64,000 nucleotides of DNA, taken from contig NZ_CBCSIQ010000014.1 of assembly GCF_965139615.1 (NCBI RefSeq), forward strand, positions 39,755 through 103,754, written 5' to 3'. The position numbers were made by a program, and so were the translations under genes. Positions 35,051 to 43,139 of the stretch are shown here, piece after piece; positions within the stretch are counted from its first letter, which is position 1, and each line of letters begins with the position of its first letter. The notes under the pieces were generated by a model. That model was not told the origin of the DNA. It saw nothing but the letters and a program-made list of their open reading frames with translations, and ran no database searches. The stretch comes from Kerstersia similis. Lineage in GTDB: Bacteria > Pseudomonadota > Gammaproteobacteria > Burkholderiales > Burkholderiaceae_B.

Positions 35051-36067
35051 GTGGACGATCACGATTTATTGATCAAGTATCTGATCGGCGCAGGGGTGCT
35101 GGCGGCCTGTCTGCTGGCGGCCATCATTATTGCAATGGTTGAACGCCGGAAGCGGAACTGGTCACACAGCATCATTGTGCATGTGGTACAGGTGATCGTG
35201 CTGTTCTCGGCAGTGGCGGTGGCACGCCAGTACGCTTACATGGCCATTGATGATTATCGGATCACCTGGCTGACGCCACGCATGGTGGATTTGGCATGCG
35301 TGCTGGTGGTGGCCTGGGTGCTGATGCGCCAGTTGTCGCTGCTGATCAACCGGCTGGAGAGAAACCAGGTCAACAAAGGCAGTGATCCAACCTCGGCACG
35401 CATGATTGCCCGGGTCATGAAATTCGTTGTGTTTCTCGCGATCCTGCTGTTCTTTGGCGAGCACTTCGGGTTGAGCATGTCCGGTTTGCTGGCGTTTGGC
35501 GGTATCGGCGGCATTGCCATCGGCATGGCCGGCAAGGATATCCTGAGCAACGTCTTTTCCGGCACGATGCTGTACTTTGACCGCCAATTCAACATCGGTG
35601 ACTGGATCAGCTCCCCGGACAGGAGTATCGAAGGTACGGTGGTCGAGATCGGCTGGCGCCTGACCAAGATCATGACCTTCGATAATCGGCCGCTGTATGT
35701 GCCCAATTCCTTGTTCTCGTCGATCAGCGTGGAAAACCCTGGGCGCATGACGAACCGGCGCATCAATGTGGAAATCGGGTTGCGCTATGAGGATGCGGGA
35801 AAAATACGTGTGATCGTGGAAGACATCCGCAAAATGCTGATGCAGGATGCCAATATCGACCAGACCCAGACCATGCTGGTCTATTTCAATGCGTTTGCCG
35901 ATTCGTCCCTGAACATCATGGTCTATTGTTTTACCAAGACGACGAAGTGGGCCGCCTGGCTGGACGCGCAGCAGGACGTCTATCTAAAGATCATTGATAT
36001 CGTGCAGCAGCATGGTGCCGACTTCGCCTTCCCGACGCAAACGCTGTACGTGGAAAAGGACAGCTGA
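35051..36067 (+). CDS. Small-conductance mechanosensitive channel (MscS family)
   Basis: Inner-membrane tension-gated channel of 338 residues that releases solutes on hypo-osmotic shock. About four hydrophobic segments precede the pore helix and the MscS signature FGGIGGIAIGMAGKDILSN near 149-167, then FNIGDWI and the beta domain with VPNSLFSSISVENPGRMTNR. A GTG start at 35051 is supported by an AAGGAGAAGG site. Downstream on the opposite strand is a 56-residue membrane protein gene. An osmotic theme links it to the nearby kdpDE, though an insertion island lies between. Confidence 0.9.
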   Translation: MDDHDLLIKYLIGAGVLAACLLAAIIIAMVERRKRNWSHSIIVHVVQVIVLFSAVAVARQYAYMAIDDYRITWLTPRMVDLACVLVVAWVLMRQLSLLINRLERNQVNKGSDPTSARMIARVMKFVVFLAILLFFGEHFGLSMSGLLAFGGIGGIAIGMAGKDILSNVFSGTMLYFDRQFNIGDWISSPDRSIEGTVVEIGWRLTKIMTFDNRPLYVPNSLFSSISVENPGRMTNRRINVEIGLRYEDAGKIRVIVEDIRKMLMQDANIDQTQTMLVYFNAFADSSLNIMVYCFTKTTKWAAWLDAQQDVYLKIIDIVQQHGADFAFPTQTLYVEKDS

Positions 36068-36123
36068 GCGGGGGCGGCACAAGGACAGAGCGTGGGGACG
36101 CCAGCTGCGTCCCGCTCTTATCC

Positions 36124-36294
36124 TTAGTCCGCGCGGGGTGTCTTGCTGCCGGACAGGCCTGCAAGGTCAGTCAGGGACTGACGGCTGGCCTCATCGTCCC
36201 GTTTCTTTTTAGGGCGATTGATCCAGTACAGAGGGGCAGTGAACAGCACTGCAACAATAAGAATAAAGGTAATGTCCTGAAGTATTTGAGGCAT
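36124..36294 (-). CDS. Small single-pass membrane protein (56 aa), candidate KdpE target
   Basis: A 56-residue protein: MPQILQDITFILIVAVLFTAPLYW-type N-terminus (one hydrophobic segment, about 7-24), then a strongly basic NRPKKKRDDE stop-transfer and a polar tail. I do not recognise a family. Support comes from its promoter: a TTTA-N7-TTTA direct repeat, a -10-like TATCGT 22 nt downstream, and a start about 24 bases after the predicted transcription start. An ATG at 36324 would lie upstream of that start, so 36294 is preferred. The 43899-44069 gene has the same length, topology and promoter design. Ribosome site is weak. Confidence 0.5.
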   Translation of the reverse strand: MPQILQDITFILIVAVLFTAPLYWINRPKKKRDDEASRQSLTDLAGLSGSKTPRAD

Positions 36295-36324
36295 GACTGA
36301 AATCCACGGGCTTCTGGCGGGCAT

Positions 36325-36372
36325 ACGATAGCCTTTCCCTCTCGGCCGGGTCGTAAATTCGGCGTAAATTCC
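36325..36372 (-). promoter_or_regulatory. Direct-repeat promoter, site C (KdpE-like)
   Basis: In the direction of the 56-residue gene, GGAATTTACGCCGAATTTAC (36372-36353) has TTTA half-sites 11 bp apart. TATCGT (36330-36325) begins after 22 nt. Spacing and sequence match sites A and B. Confidence 0.55.
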
Positions 36373-36455
36373 TGTGCTGTGACTAGGGTTGATAGGGGTT
36401 TTCCCCTATGCTTGCTCTCTGCTTCAGTGTAATGACCCAGCAGAACCTGCTCAAC

Positions 36456-37277
36456 TTATGCGGCTAAAGCGTAGGCTTGAGCCGGGGTTTTCATCTTCAG
36501 CGCCTGGTGAGGCCGTTGATGGTTATAAAAGCGTATCCAGTCACCAATCACGCGGCTGGCATGCTGCAGGGTTTCGAAGCGGTGGCGATGTGCACATTGC
36601 TCTTTCAGCGTACGGATCACGCGTTCGACCATGCCATTCTGCTGTGGACAGTGTGGCGTGATGAACTCCTGACGCAGGCCATAGCTGCGCACCAACGCGG
36701 TGTAGTCACGAGACGTAAAAACGAGCCCGTTGTCTGACCGAAGCAGGAACGGCACCGGCACTCGTCCCAGCGTACCGAACCGGGCGAGCAAGGCGTGTTC
36801 CAGGGCACTGCCCGCCGTGCAGGCCTTGCCGCTGCGCGACAGATGCCAGCCCAGCAACTCGCGGGTATGGCAGTCGATGACCAGCGCCAACGTGGCCCAG
36901 CCGTCCCGGCCTGCCCAGATACGGCACAGGTCTGTAGACCAACGTTCGTTCGGCGTTGTGGCCGCTGAAGGCAATGCCTGGATCCGTGGCCTGAAGCCAA
37001 TCGGACGCTTGCGCACCCGCCAGCCCTTGATCTGAAAGATGCGCTGGACGGTGTTCTTGTTGAACCCCAGCAGCCAGGCCACCGTCCGGTACCCAAACGA
37101 CGGCGACTCCTCAATCATTGCTTTGATCGGTTCGACATACTTGGGATCGACCTTCGGTGCCGACTTCACCGGTCGGTAATACACCGTTCGACGCGGCACA
37201 CCAAACCAGCGGCAGAGCTTTGACACCGACACCTCGAAACCCTCAGCAGCCAGGCCCTGCTGCACGCGAAGGATCAT
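36456..37277 (-). CDS. IS3-family transposase OrfB (DDE integrase)
   Basis: Catalytic subunit of the transposase, 273 residues. The rve/DDE core is visible: first Asp in ERWSTDLCRIW, second in LLRSDNGLVF, and Glu in PQQNGMVERVIRTLKEQC, with an N-terminal HTH_21 region (FGYRTVAWLLGFNKNTVQRIF, in part). Its ATG overlaps the orfA stop as ATGA, so expression may depend on coupling or frameshifting that gives an OrfAB fusion. No frame damage is seen. Confidence 0.93.
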   Translation of the reverse strand: MILRVQQGLAAEGFEVSVSKLCRWFGVPRRTVYYRPVKSAPKVDPKYVEPIKAMIEESPSFGYRTVAWLLGFNKNTVQRIFQIKGWRVRKRPIGFRPRIQALPSAATTPNERWSTDLCRIWAGRDGWATLALVIDCHTRELLGWHLSRSGKACTAGSALEHALLARFGTLGRVPVPFLLRSDNGLVFTSRDYTALVRSYGLRQEFITPHCPQQNGMVERVIRTLKEQCAHRHRFETLQHASRVIGDWIRFYNHQRPHQALKMKTPAQAYALAA

Positions 37278-37588
37278 TTCCCTTCCTCGTCCAACAGGGC
37301 TTGCAGCTTTTTTCGGGCACGCAACTCCAACATCGCTTCGCCGTACGCCTCCTGCAGATCTTTCAGCTGGCGCTCGTACTGTTCCTTGATGTCCAACGGG
37401 TTGGCACGCAAGGCGTTCTCCATCCCCCGCTTGGCATCATCGACCCACTGTTCGACCTCAGACGGCGACAGATCGTACTGTCGGCTCGCTTCTGAAACCG
37501 TCGTTTTTCCTTGGATGATGTCCAATACCAACGCGCTTTTACGCTTGGCCGTCCAGCGTTTGATGTCTTCTTCCATCGTCTTGCTCAT
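37274..37588 (-). CDS. IS3-family transposase OrfA
   Basis: DNA-binding subunit of 104 residues. A helix-turn-helix region is at about 15-50 (RKSALVLDIIQGKTTVSEAS, then YDLSPSEVEQWVDDAKRG), followed by a leucine-zipper-like helix (YERQLKDLQEAYGEAMLELR). It would recognise the terminal repeats of the element. A GGAAAGAAG site precedes the ATG. It ends in an AAATGA overlap with orfB. Confidence 0.9.
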   Translation of the reverse strand: MSKTMEEDIKRWTAKRKSALVLDIIQGKTTVSEASRQYDLSPSEVEQWVDDAKRGMENALRANPLDIKEQYERQLKDLQEAYGEAMLELRARKKLQALLDEEGK

Positions 37589-37638
37589 GTCTTCTTTCCT
37601 CGATTATGACCTGAGCAGGTTTTTACTGGGTCATTACA

Positions 37639-37973
37639 TCAGTCGCTGTGGGTGCCTGTCTGGTGGTGAGCAGCGGGGTATCGGCCTTGCCCGCATGCCT
37701 GTTTTTCTGTCGCCACCCTGGCGTGGCGGTGTTTGGTGCCTCGAATCACGAATTTGAAAAACTTCCTTAAAAATCAATTGCATATGTTTTAGCAGAAAAT
37801 TTTCTGGAAGATTTTTGTCAAACCTGTGACCTGCCGCTTCACCCTTGGCTGTTGCCGACCCTGCTAGCCTCACATGGTTGGAAGGACACGACGAAGCGGT
37901 CCAGAGTAGCCATTGAAAGACTGGCAGGCACCCTCACATAGAGAACTGCGAATGAACCTCATAGGAGAAAAAA
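37639..37973. other. AT-rich gap between the IS and a small gene
   Basis: A 335-bp stretch with no supportable gene. GC content falls sharply around 37740-37820 relative to the neighbours. It contains the upstream region and AGGAG ribosome site of the 37974 gene. Confidence 0.5.
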
Positions 37974-38201
37974 ATGGGCAAGAAATTCACTTATCAAGGC
38001 AAAGAATTTGAAATCAGGCAGGGGGTCATCGGTGATGACCATTGTGTAAGGGTCTATCAAGGTGACAAGCAAGTCAGCCCCACATACTCAGTCAGCAAAG
38101 AAATTGAAAGTGACTACCACGCCCAAACAGGCAAGAGCATGGTGGACGAGCTAGAGAAAACAGCACAATCAGATATAAATCGAGGTCTTTATATCTCGTA
38201 A
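37974..38201 (+). CDS. Hypothetical small protein in AT-rich island
   Basis: A 75-residue soluble protein I do not recognise: MGKKFTYQGKEFEIRQG, then VIGDDHCVRVYQGDKQVSP and an acidic C-terminal helix with SMVDELEKTAQSDI. A strong AGGAG site seven to eight bases upstream and an intrinsic terminator 10 bases after the stop make it a convincing independent gene. Composition and codon use are much more AT-rich than the chromosome, indicating transfer. No toxin-antitoxin or phage motif is evident. Confidence 0.7.
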   Translation: MGKKFTYQGKEFEIRQGVIGDDHCVRVYQGDKQVSPTYSVSKEIESDYHAQTGKSMVDELEKTAQSDINRGLYIS

Positions 38202-38211
38202 AAAAGAAGCA

Positions 38212-38238
38212 GGCTAGTCATTGAGACTAGCCTTTTTT
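38212..38238 (+). terminator. Rho-independent terminator after the small island gene
   Basis: GGCTAGTC pairs with GACTAGCC around ATTGA and is followed by TTTTTT. Confidence 0.88.
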
Positions 38239-38441
38239 CTTTTCGTTAGATTCGGCACCACCCGGTGTCTAACAGCATACCTCTTGATATTCTTTCGGAT
38301 TTTCATATAGGTATACTGCCATTTACAAAAATAATCATATTTGATCTTTTGAAATTGTCAAGAATCCGAATTCAATTGATTGCTCTTGTTGGTGGAACAA
38401 GGGCATTTTTTATGCCCCGGAAAAATAGGTTGAAGTGTTAT

Positions 38442-38589
38442 ATGTCAACGGGTAGCAAGAGTAATCAAGCGACTAAAAAGCCCCGTGCCTCAGTATCGGT
38501 CAATCTAGGAAGAAGTCAGGAAGGTAGAAGAATGCTTGTTCATGGTTGCACCATACAGCGACGAACAAATGCAGAAATTGAGTGATTAG
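38442..38589 (+). pseudogene. Possible frameshifted small gene
   Basis: From ATG 38442 the frame reads a Ser/Lys-rich start ending ASVSVNL and then becomes unlike protein, ending at 38585. Skipping one G at 38508-38509 gives a plausible acidic ending, EEVRKVEECLFMVAPYSDEQ, that stops at 38589. A single-base insertion or sequencing error in an approximately 49-codon AT-rich gene would explain this. Alternatively there is no gene. The rest of the 38239-38862 gap shows nothing I can support. Confidence 0.3.
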
Positions 38590-38931
38590 GGCATTAATAG
38601 CAACCATGAAGAACCATGTGGCCCACACAACAAGCAATCTCCACCGCCTGAAAGTCTTCAGTCAGTCATTTGTGTGACGAAAATAGCATGGCTCATTAAA
38701 GTGAGTCGTTTGGCAAATTACAGCGATGCGGCATAAGGTAAGTCCGAACGGTAGTAGGTGAGAAGCTACCACAACAGCCAAACGAATGAGCCCAATAGCA
38801 CAAATGTCTAAGCCCTTGGACTTGGGAGATTCTTTCAAAGCTACTGGCGGCAGGTTATTCATACTGACCTGTCCCGGCTTTTTCGATCCAAGGTAACTTG
38901 AGACAATGGCCTCCACGATAGCGAGAGGCAT

Positions 38932-39195
38932 ATGAAGAAGACGCGATATAGCGATGAGCAGATCGTCCGGATCCTGCGGGAAACAGGCAAGGACACGGTG
39001 GCCGAGGTAGCCAAGCGCCACGGCGTGAGTGAGGCGACGATCTACATCTGGCGCAAGAAATACGGCAGCATGGAGACCGACGAGGTCAAACGCCTGAAGG
39101 GACTGGAGGCTGAGAATGCGCGCCTGCGCAAGCTGTTGGTCGATCGTGATCTTGAGATTGAGGTCATGAAGGAGATCAACGCAAAAAAATGGTAG
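38932..39195 (+). CDS. IS3-family transposase OrfA (HTH_Tnp_1)
   Basis: DNA-binding protein of 87 residues: MKKTRYSDEQIVRILRE, a helix-turn-helix with VAEVAKRHGVSEATIYIWRK, and a zipper helix (VKRLKGLEAENARLRKLLVD). Near its end, A AAA AAA (39183-39189) is a slippery heptamer in the frame needed for a -1 shift into orfB, the usual way this family makes the OrfAB transposase. Confidence 0.93.
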   Translation: MKKTRYSDEQIVRILRETGKDTVAEVAKRHGVSEATIYIWRKKYGSMETDEVKRLKGLEAENARLRKLLVDRDLEIEVMKEINAKKW

Positions 39196-40055
39196 GCGCA
39201 CAGGCCCGATTAGCTCAAGCGCGGTACGCTATTTTCCGTGGCGTATGCCAGCGCCGGGCTTGTGCGCTGATGGATGTTTCCCGTTCCGGTTTGTATTACA
39301 CGCTGAGGATGCCGACGAAGGATGAACCAGTGGTTCAGGCCATGCAACGGCTGTCAGGACAATACCCGCGTTTCGGGGCGCGGCGTATTCGCGTGTTTCT
39401 GGGTCGGGAAGGCATCCAGGTAGGCAAGGAGCGCTGCGCTCGTTTGTGGTGTGAGGCAGGGCTGCAAGTGCCTGCCAAGCGCAAACGGCGCAAGGCAGTG
39501 GCCAGTTCACAGCCCAGGCCGTGCCTGCCGACGAGCAGAAACAGCGTCTGGTGCTACGACTTCGTGTTCGATGCTTGCGCCAATGGGCAGACACTGAAAT
39601 GCCTGACGGTGGTCGATGAGTACACACGAGAATGCCTGGCGATAGACGTCGCTGGCAGCATCCGGGCCCAGCGCGTTATCGAGGTACTGAGCTGTCTGGT
39701 CAGTCTGCGTGGTGCGCCACGCTACCTGCGCAGTGATAATGGCCCTGAGTTCGTCAGTACGCAATTGCTGCAATGGGCTGTGGACGAGAATCTGGAAACG
39801 GTGCTGATCGAGCCTGGCAAGCCATGGCAGAACGGCACCAATGAAAGCTTCAACGGTAAGTTCCGGGACGAATGCTTGTCCATGGAATGGTTCAGAAACC
39901 GGCTGGAAGCTAGGGTAATCATCGAGGACTGGCGCTGCCACTACAATGAGGTTCGGCCCCATTCCAGCCTGAATTACCTGACCCCACGGCAGTTCGTGGG
40001 TAACCTGAGCAATGATTTAACAACCCTGGCCAGCGTCTCTAATTCCCGTTGGTAG
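39189..40055 (+). CDS. IS3-family transposase OrfB (DDE integrase)
   Basis: Catalytic protein of 288 residues. DDE residues appear in SVWCYDFVFD, YLRSDNGPEF and WQNGTNESFNGKFRDECL. The N-terminal part has the CQRRACALMDVSRSGLYY motif of the IS407/ISxac group. It overlaps orfA by seven bases at the slippery site. Frame is intact. Confidence 0.93.
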   Translation: MVGAQARLAQARYAIFRGVCQRRACALMDVSRSGLYYTLRMPTKDEPVVQAMQRLSGQYPRFGARRIRVFLGREGIQVGKERCARLWCEAGLQVPAKRKRRKAVASSQPRPCLPTSRNSVWCYDFVFDACANGQTLKCLTVVDEYTRECLAIDVAGSIRAQRVIEVLSCLVSLRGAPRYLRSDNGPEFVSTQLLQWAVDENLETVLIEPGKPWQNGTNESFNGKFRDECLSMEWFRNRLEARVIIEDWRCHYNEVRPHSSLNYLTPRQFVGNLSNDLTTLASVSNSRW

Positions 40056-40148
40056 GAAATTCCCGGGCAGATTAGTGGTCTTTGGCAAATTTCTGCCAAA
40101 TTTTTGCACGAAATCAGCCGTTTTGTCAAATCTTAGAAAGCAGCTGTA

Positions 40149-40325
40149 ATGGAAAAAATCATTGAAAATCAACAAGATATAAAACTTGAAACGATCACTT
40201 TAGGGGGGGCTTCTGGTGCAGCGAGGCAGCCGCGTCAGGCAGGATGCGGTCTGGCGGAGACGCGCAGATGCTGAATTTATGCAGAGTTTATGAAGCCCGC
40301 AGGCAGATGAGGGATACTGCACGGT
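40149..40325 (+). other. Chimeric ORF spanning the island-chromosome junction
   Basis: An AT-rich start reading MEKIIENQQDIKLETITLGG runs from 40149 to about 40208, then composition switches abruptly to GC-rich chromosomal type and the frame continues to a stop at 40323-40325 through the kdpD promoter. This looks like the beginning of a foreign gene cut off at the junction, not a working gene. The wider gap 40077-40397 otherwise holds an inverted repeat TTTGGCA/TGCCAAA at 40081-40100 and the kdpD promoter. Confidence 0.4.
40270..40316 (+). promoter_or_regulatory. Direct-repeat promoter, site B, upstream of kdpD (KdpE-like)
   Basis: TGAATTTATGCAGAGTTTAT (40270-40289) has TTTA half-sites 11 bp apart; GATACT (40311-40316) begins 21 nt later. 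Fifteen bases, TGCTGAATTTATGCA, are identical to site A. The arrangement suggests autoregulation of kdpDE. Confidence 0.6.
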
Positions 40326-40397
40326 GACGGTTGGCAGGAATGCATGGGCAGGAATGCGAGATGGCCAGGCAGGCCAAAGCCATTTGAGGATGAGGAC

Positions 40398-43139
40398 ATG
40401 ATGGGAGCCGGACAGTCTAGCCAGGCGGATGCCATTCTGGGCGACGTCCGGCAGCAGAAGGCGGGGCGTTTGACAGTTTTCCTGGGGGCTGCGCCGGGCG
40501 TCGGTAAGACCTACGCCATGTTGACGCGTGCGCAGGAGCTGCTGCGCCAGGGGGTCGATGTCGTGATCGGTGTGGTACAGACCCACGGCCGGCAGGAAAC
40601 CCAGGCCTTGGCCGTCGGTGTGCCGCGCATGCCGCGCCGCCAACCGCAGTTTCCCGGTGCGGCGCCGGAAGAAATGGATCTGGATGGCATTCTGGCGCGC
40701 AAGCCTGCGATCGTGCTGGTCGATGAGCTGGCGCACCGGAATGCGGCCGGCAGCCGGCACGAGCGGCGCTGGCAGGATGTCGAAGAGCTGCTGGATGCGG
40801 GGATAGATGTCTATACCACCATGAATATCCAGCATCTGGAAAGCGTCAATGACCTGGTGTTCCAGATCACGGGCGTGCGCGTCACGGAAACCGTGCCCGA
40901 TGCGCTGTTCGAGCGCTTGCGTGATATCCGCCTGGTGGATTTGCCCGCACGGGAACTGATAGAGCGCTTGAAGCAAGGCAAGGTGTATCTGCCCGAGCAG
41001 GCCAGTCAGACGCTGCGCGCCTTTTTTTCGCCCTCTAACCTGACGGCCTTGCGTGAGCTGGCGATGCAGACCGTCGCCGAGCATGTGGATGCGGACCTGC
41101 GCGAAGCCCGTGCCGCGCGCGGCTTGCAGGGGATTCCGATCCAGCGCCACGTGATGATTGCCATTGATGGCCTGGGTGAATCCGAGTACCTGGTGCGTGC
41201 CGGTGCGCGTATCGCCGAGCGGCGCGGCGCGCCGTGGTCGGTGGTGACGGTAGATACCGGCAGTTCGGCCGAGGCCACCCGGCCGGCCCGCCGGAGCGGT
41301 CTGCGCAGTTTCCGGCCCGATCGCGCCGCCAGGCTGGAGCAGCGGCGGCAGATGGAGCTGGACCGGGCTTTTGCGCTGGCGCGGGCGCTGGGCGGTGAGA
41401 CGGAAGTGCTGCACAACACGGACATCACCCAGGCGCTGCTGGATGCCGGTGCGGCCAGGGGAGCCAAATCCATTGTGATCGGCCGCACGCGTGAGCGGCC
41501 GATTGCGCGCATGTTCAACCGTACCCTGACGCAACAGCTGCTGCGGCGCGGCGCGCATTATGAACTGACGATTGTGAGTACGCCGGAGGTGCGCAAGCGT
41601 TTGCCACGCTGGCCGGATGTCGGGGGCGAGTGGCTGGCGCGCGGTGAACCCATGTTTGTCCTGCAGGCGAGCCTGGTGGCGACCGTCATGGCCGCACTGG
41701 CCGACATGCTGCTGGGCCTGCAGGATCTGTCCATGGTGTATCTGGTGGCGGTCATGCTGGTGGCATCGCGCACACGCATGGTCGCCGCTGTGATGACGGC
41801 AGCCTTGTGCTTTTTGTCCTACGACTTCTTTTTTATCGAGCCGCGCTTTACGCCCATGATCAGCGCGCCGCGCGGGGTGGCGACGGTATTGCTGTTTCTG
41901 GCTGCCGCGCTGATCGCGGGCCGCCTGGCGTCCCGGCTGCGCATGCAGGTCATCGCCTTGCGGGCGGCCAATACCCATGCGGCGGCCATGCAGGATCTCG
42001 GGCGGCGATTGTCCAAGGCGGCGGATCTGGGCCAGGTGATGAGCGCCGGCGCGGCAGCCCTGCATGCGGCCCTGCGTGCCGAAACCTGGATGCGCATCGG
42101 GGGCGAGACGGCCTCGCCGCTGCCGCCATCGGCCGGCGTGAACAGTCGCGAGCTGGCGGCTGCCGATTGGACGCAGCAGCACGGCCAGGCCAGCGGCCGT
42201 TTCACGGATACCTTGTCGGGGTCCTCCTGGTGGTTTCTGCCGGTGCGGTCGGATCAGGATACGCTGGGCGTGGTCGGTCTGCGCTTTCCGGCAGATACGG
42301 GGCGCTTGTCCTTTGAGCAGCGGCGGCTGGCGGAAAGCATGGTGGACGATATCGCCGAGGCGGCGCTGCGCACCCGGCTGGTGGCGGAACTGGAGGCGGC
42401 GCGGGTCACGGGCGAGACGGAGCGCCTGCGTTCCGCCTTGTTGTCATCCGTTTCCCATGATTTGCGCTCGCCGCTGTCGTCCATGATCGGTTCGGCTGAC
42501 AGCCTGGCGCGCTATGGCAAGGATATGAGCGAAGAAGACCAGCGCAGCTTGCTGGAGACCATTCATGTGGAAGGCGAACGGCTGGACCGTTATATCCAGA
42601 ATCTGCTGGACATGACGCGGCTGGGGCAGCAAGGCCTGAAGCTGACGCGGGACTGGATAGGCATAGACGAACTGGTCGGCTCGGCATCGCGCCGGTTGCA
42701 GCGCTATGAACCGCAGGTGCGGGTGGCGCATGACATTCCTGCGGATCTGGCGCCGATTCACGTGCATCCGGCGCTGGTGGAGCAGGCCTTGTTCAATGTC
42801 ATGGAAAACGCGGCAAAATTTTCCCCGCCCGGCGAGCCGATTCTGGTCAAGGTGCGTCCGGCCCAAGACGGCCAGTTGCAGATTGATGTTTCCGACCGCG
42901 GCCCCGGGATACCCGAAGAGGAACGGCGGCGGATTTTCGATATGTTCTACAGTGTGGAACGGGGAGACCGGGGCCGCCATGGTACCGGTCTGGGCCTGAC
43001 TATCGTCCAGGGCATCGTGGGTGCGCACATGGGCAGTGTTGTGGCCTTGCCGGGCGAGGATGGCAAGGGAACCTGCGTGCGCATGACCCTGCCCTGGGGG
43101 GATGCGCCCGTCCTGGAGAATGACGAAGAGGATAAGTGA
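40398..43139 (+). CDS. kdpD: Osmosensitive K+ sensor histidine kinase KdpD
   Basis: Membrane histidine kinase of 913 residues that responds to potassium limitation and phosphorylates KdpE. Order: KdpD N-domain, about 20-230, with Walker A-like GAAPGVGKTYAM near 31 and VDELAHRN; Usp-like domain, about 250-370; four hydrophobic segments, about 420-510; GAF-like linker; HisKA with phospho-acceptor His in SSVSHDLRSPLSSMIG near 687; HATPase with NVMENAAKFSPPGEPI and GTGLGLTIVQGIV. The ATG at 40398 follows a GAGGA site. kdpFABC, normally upstream, is absent; an IS lies 320 bases upstream. The stop overlaps the kdpE start. Confidence 0.95.
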   Translation: MMGAGQSSQADAILGDVRQQKAGRLTVFLGAAPGVGKTYAMLTRAQELLRQGVDVVIGVVQTHGRQETQALAVGVPRMPRRQPQFPGAAPEEMDLDGILARKPAIVLVDELAHRNAAGSRHERRWQDVEELLDAGIDVYTTMNIQHLESVNDLVFQITGVRVTETVPDALFERLRDIRLVDLPARELIERLKQGKVYLPEQASQTLRAFFSPSNLTALRELAMQTVAEHVDADLREARAARGLQGIPIQRHVMIAIDGLGESEYLVRAGARIAERRGAPWSVVTVDTGSSAEATRPARRSGLRSFRPDRAARLEQRRQMELDRAFALARALGGETEVLHNTDITQALLDAGAARGAKSIVIGRTRERPIARMFNRTLTQQLLRRGAHYELTIVSTPEVRKRLPRWPDVGGEWLARGEPMFVLQASLVATVMAALADMLLGLQDLSMVYLVAVMLVASRTRMVAAVMTAALCFLSYDFFFIEPRFTPMISAPRGVATVLLFLAAALIAGRLASRLRMQVIALRAANTHAAAMQDLGRRLSKAADLGQVMSAGAAALHAALRAETWMRIGGETASPLPPSAGVNSRELAAADWTQQHGQASGRFTDTLSGSSWWFLPVRSDQDTLGVVGLRFPADTGRLSFEQRRLAESMVDDIAEAALRTRLVAELEAARVTGETERLRSALLSSVSHDLRSPLSSMIGSADSLARYGKDMSEEDQRSLLETIHVEGERLDRYIQNLLDMTRLGQQGLKLTRDWIGIDELVGSASRRLQRYEPQVRVAHDIPADLAPIHVHPALVEQALFNVMENAAKFSPPGEPILVKVRPAQDGQLQIDVSDRGPGIPEEERRRIFDMFYSVERGDRGRHGTGLGLTIVQGIVGAHMGSVVALPGEDGKGTCVRMTLPWGDAPVLENDEEDK

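Larger units (their letters stand above)
36428..37638 (-). mobile_element. IS3-family insertion sequence, complete, 1211 bp
   Basis: Terminal inverted repeats start TGTAATGACCCAG at both ends and continue to AACCTGCTCA with one base of length difference. The element is flanked by a 4-bp direct repeat TCAG (36424-36427 and 37639-37642), a target-site duplication that shows recent, intact insertion. It carries orfA and orfB on the minus strand. Confidence 0.92.
38863..40076 (+). mobile_element. IS3-family insertion sequence, IS407-like group, ends approximate
   Basis: The left end ACTGACCTGTCCCGG and the reverse complement of the right end, ACTAATCTGCCCGGG, form imperfect terminal repeats (12 of 15 match). 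orfA and orfB lie between with a frameshift signal. I find no target duplication outside these ends, so the insertion may be old, or recombination has replaced one flank. Confidence 0.8.

Noticed and set aside
38265..38441. GTG-initiated frame joined to the small ORF at 38442
   Set aside because: No ribosome site, hydrophobic low-quality sequence directly after a terminator; only the 38442 part is worth noting.
40149..40325. Small ORF upstream of kdpD as a KdpF or leader peptide
   Set aside because: Only the first 20 codons look natural; the remainder runs through the kdpD promoter in a different composition, so it is better explained as a junction artefact.
40200..42182. Long minus-strand open frame of 660 codons
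   Set aside because: Antisense to kdpD, low-complexity, no ribosome site or motif.
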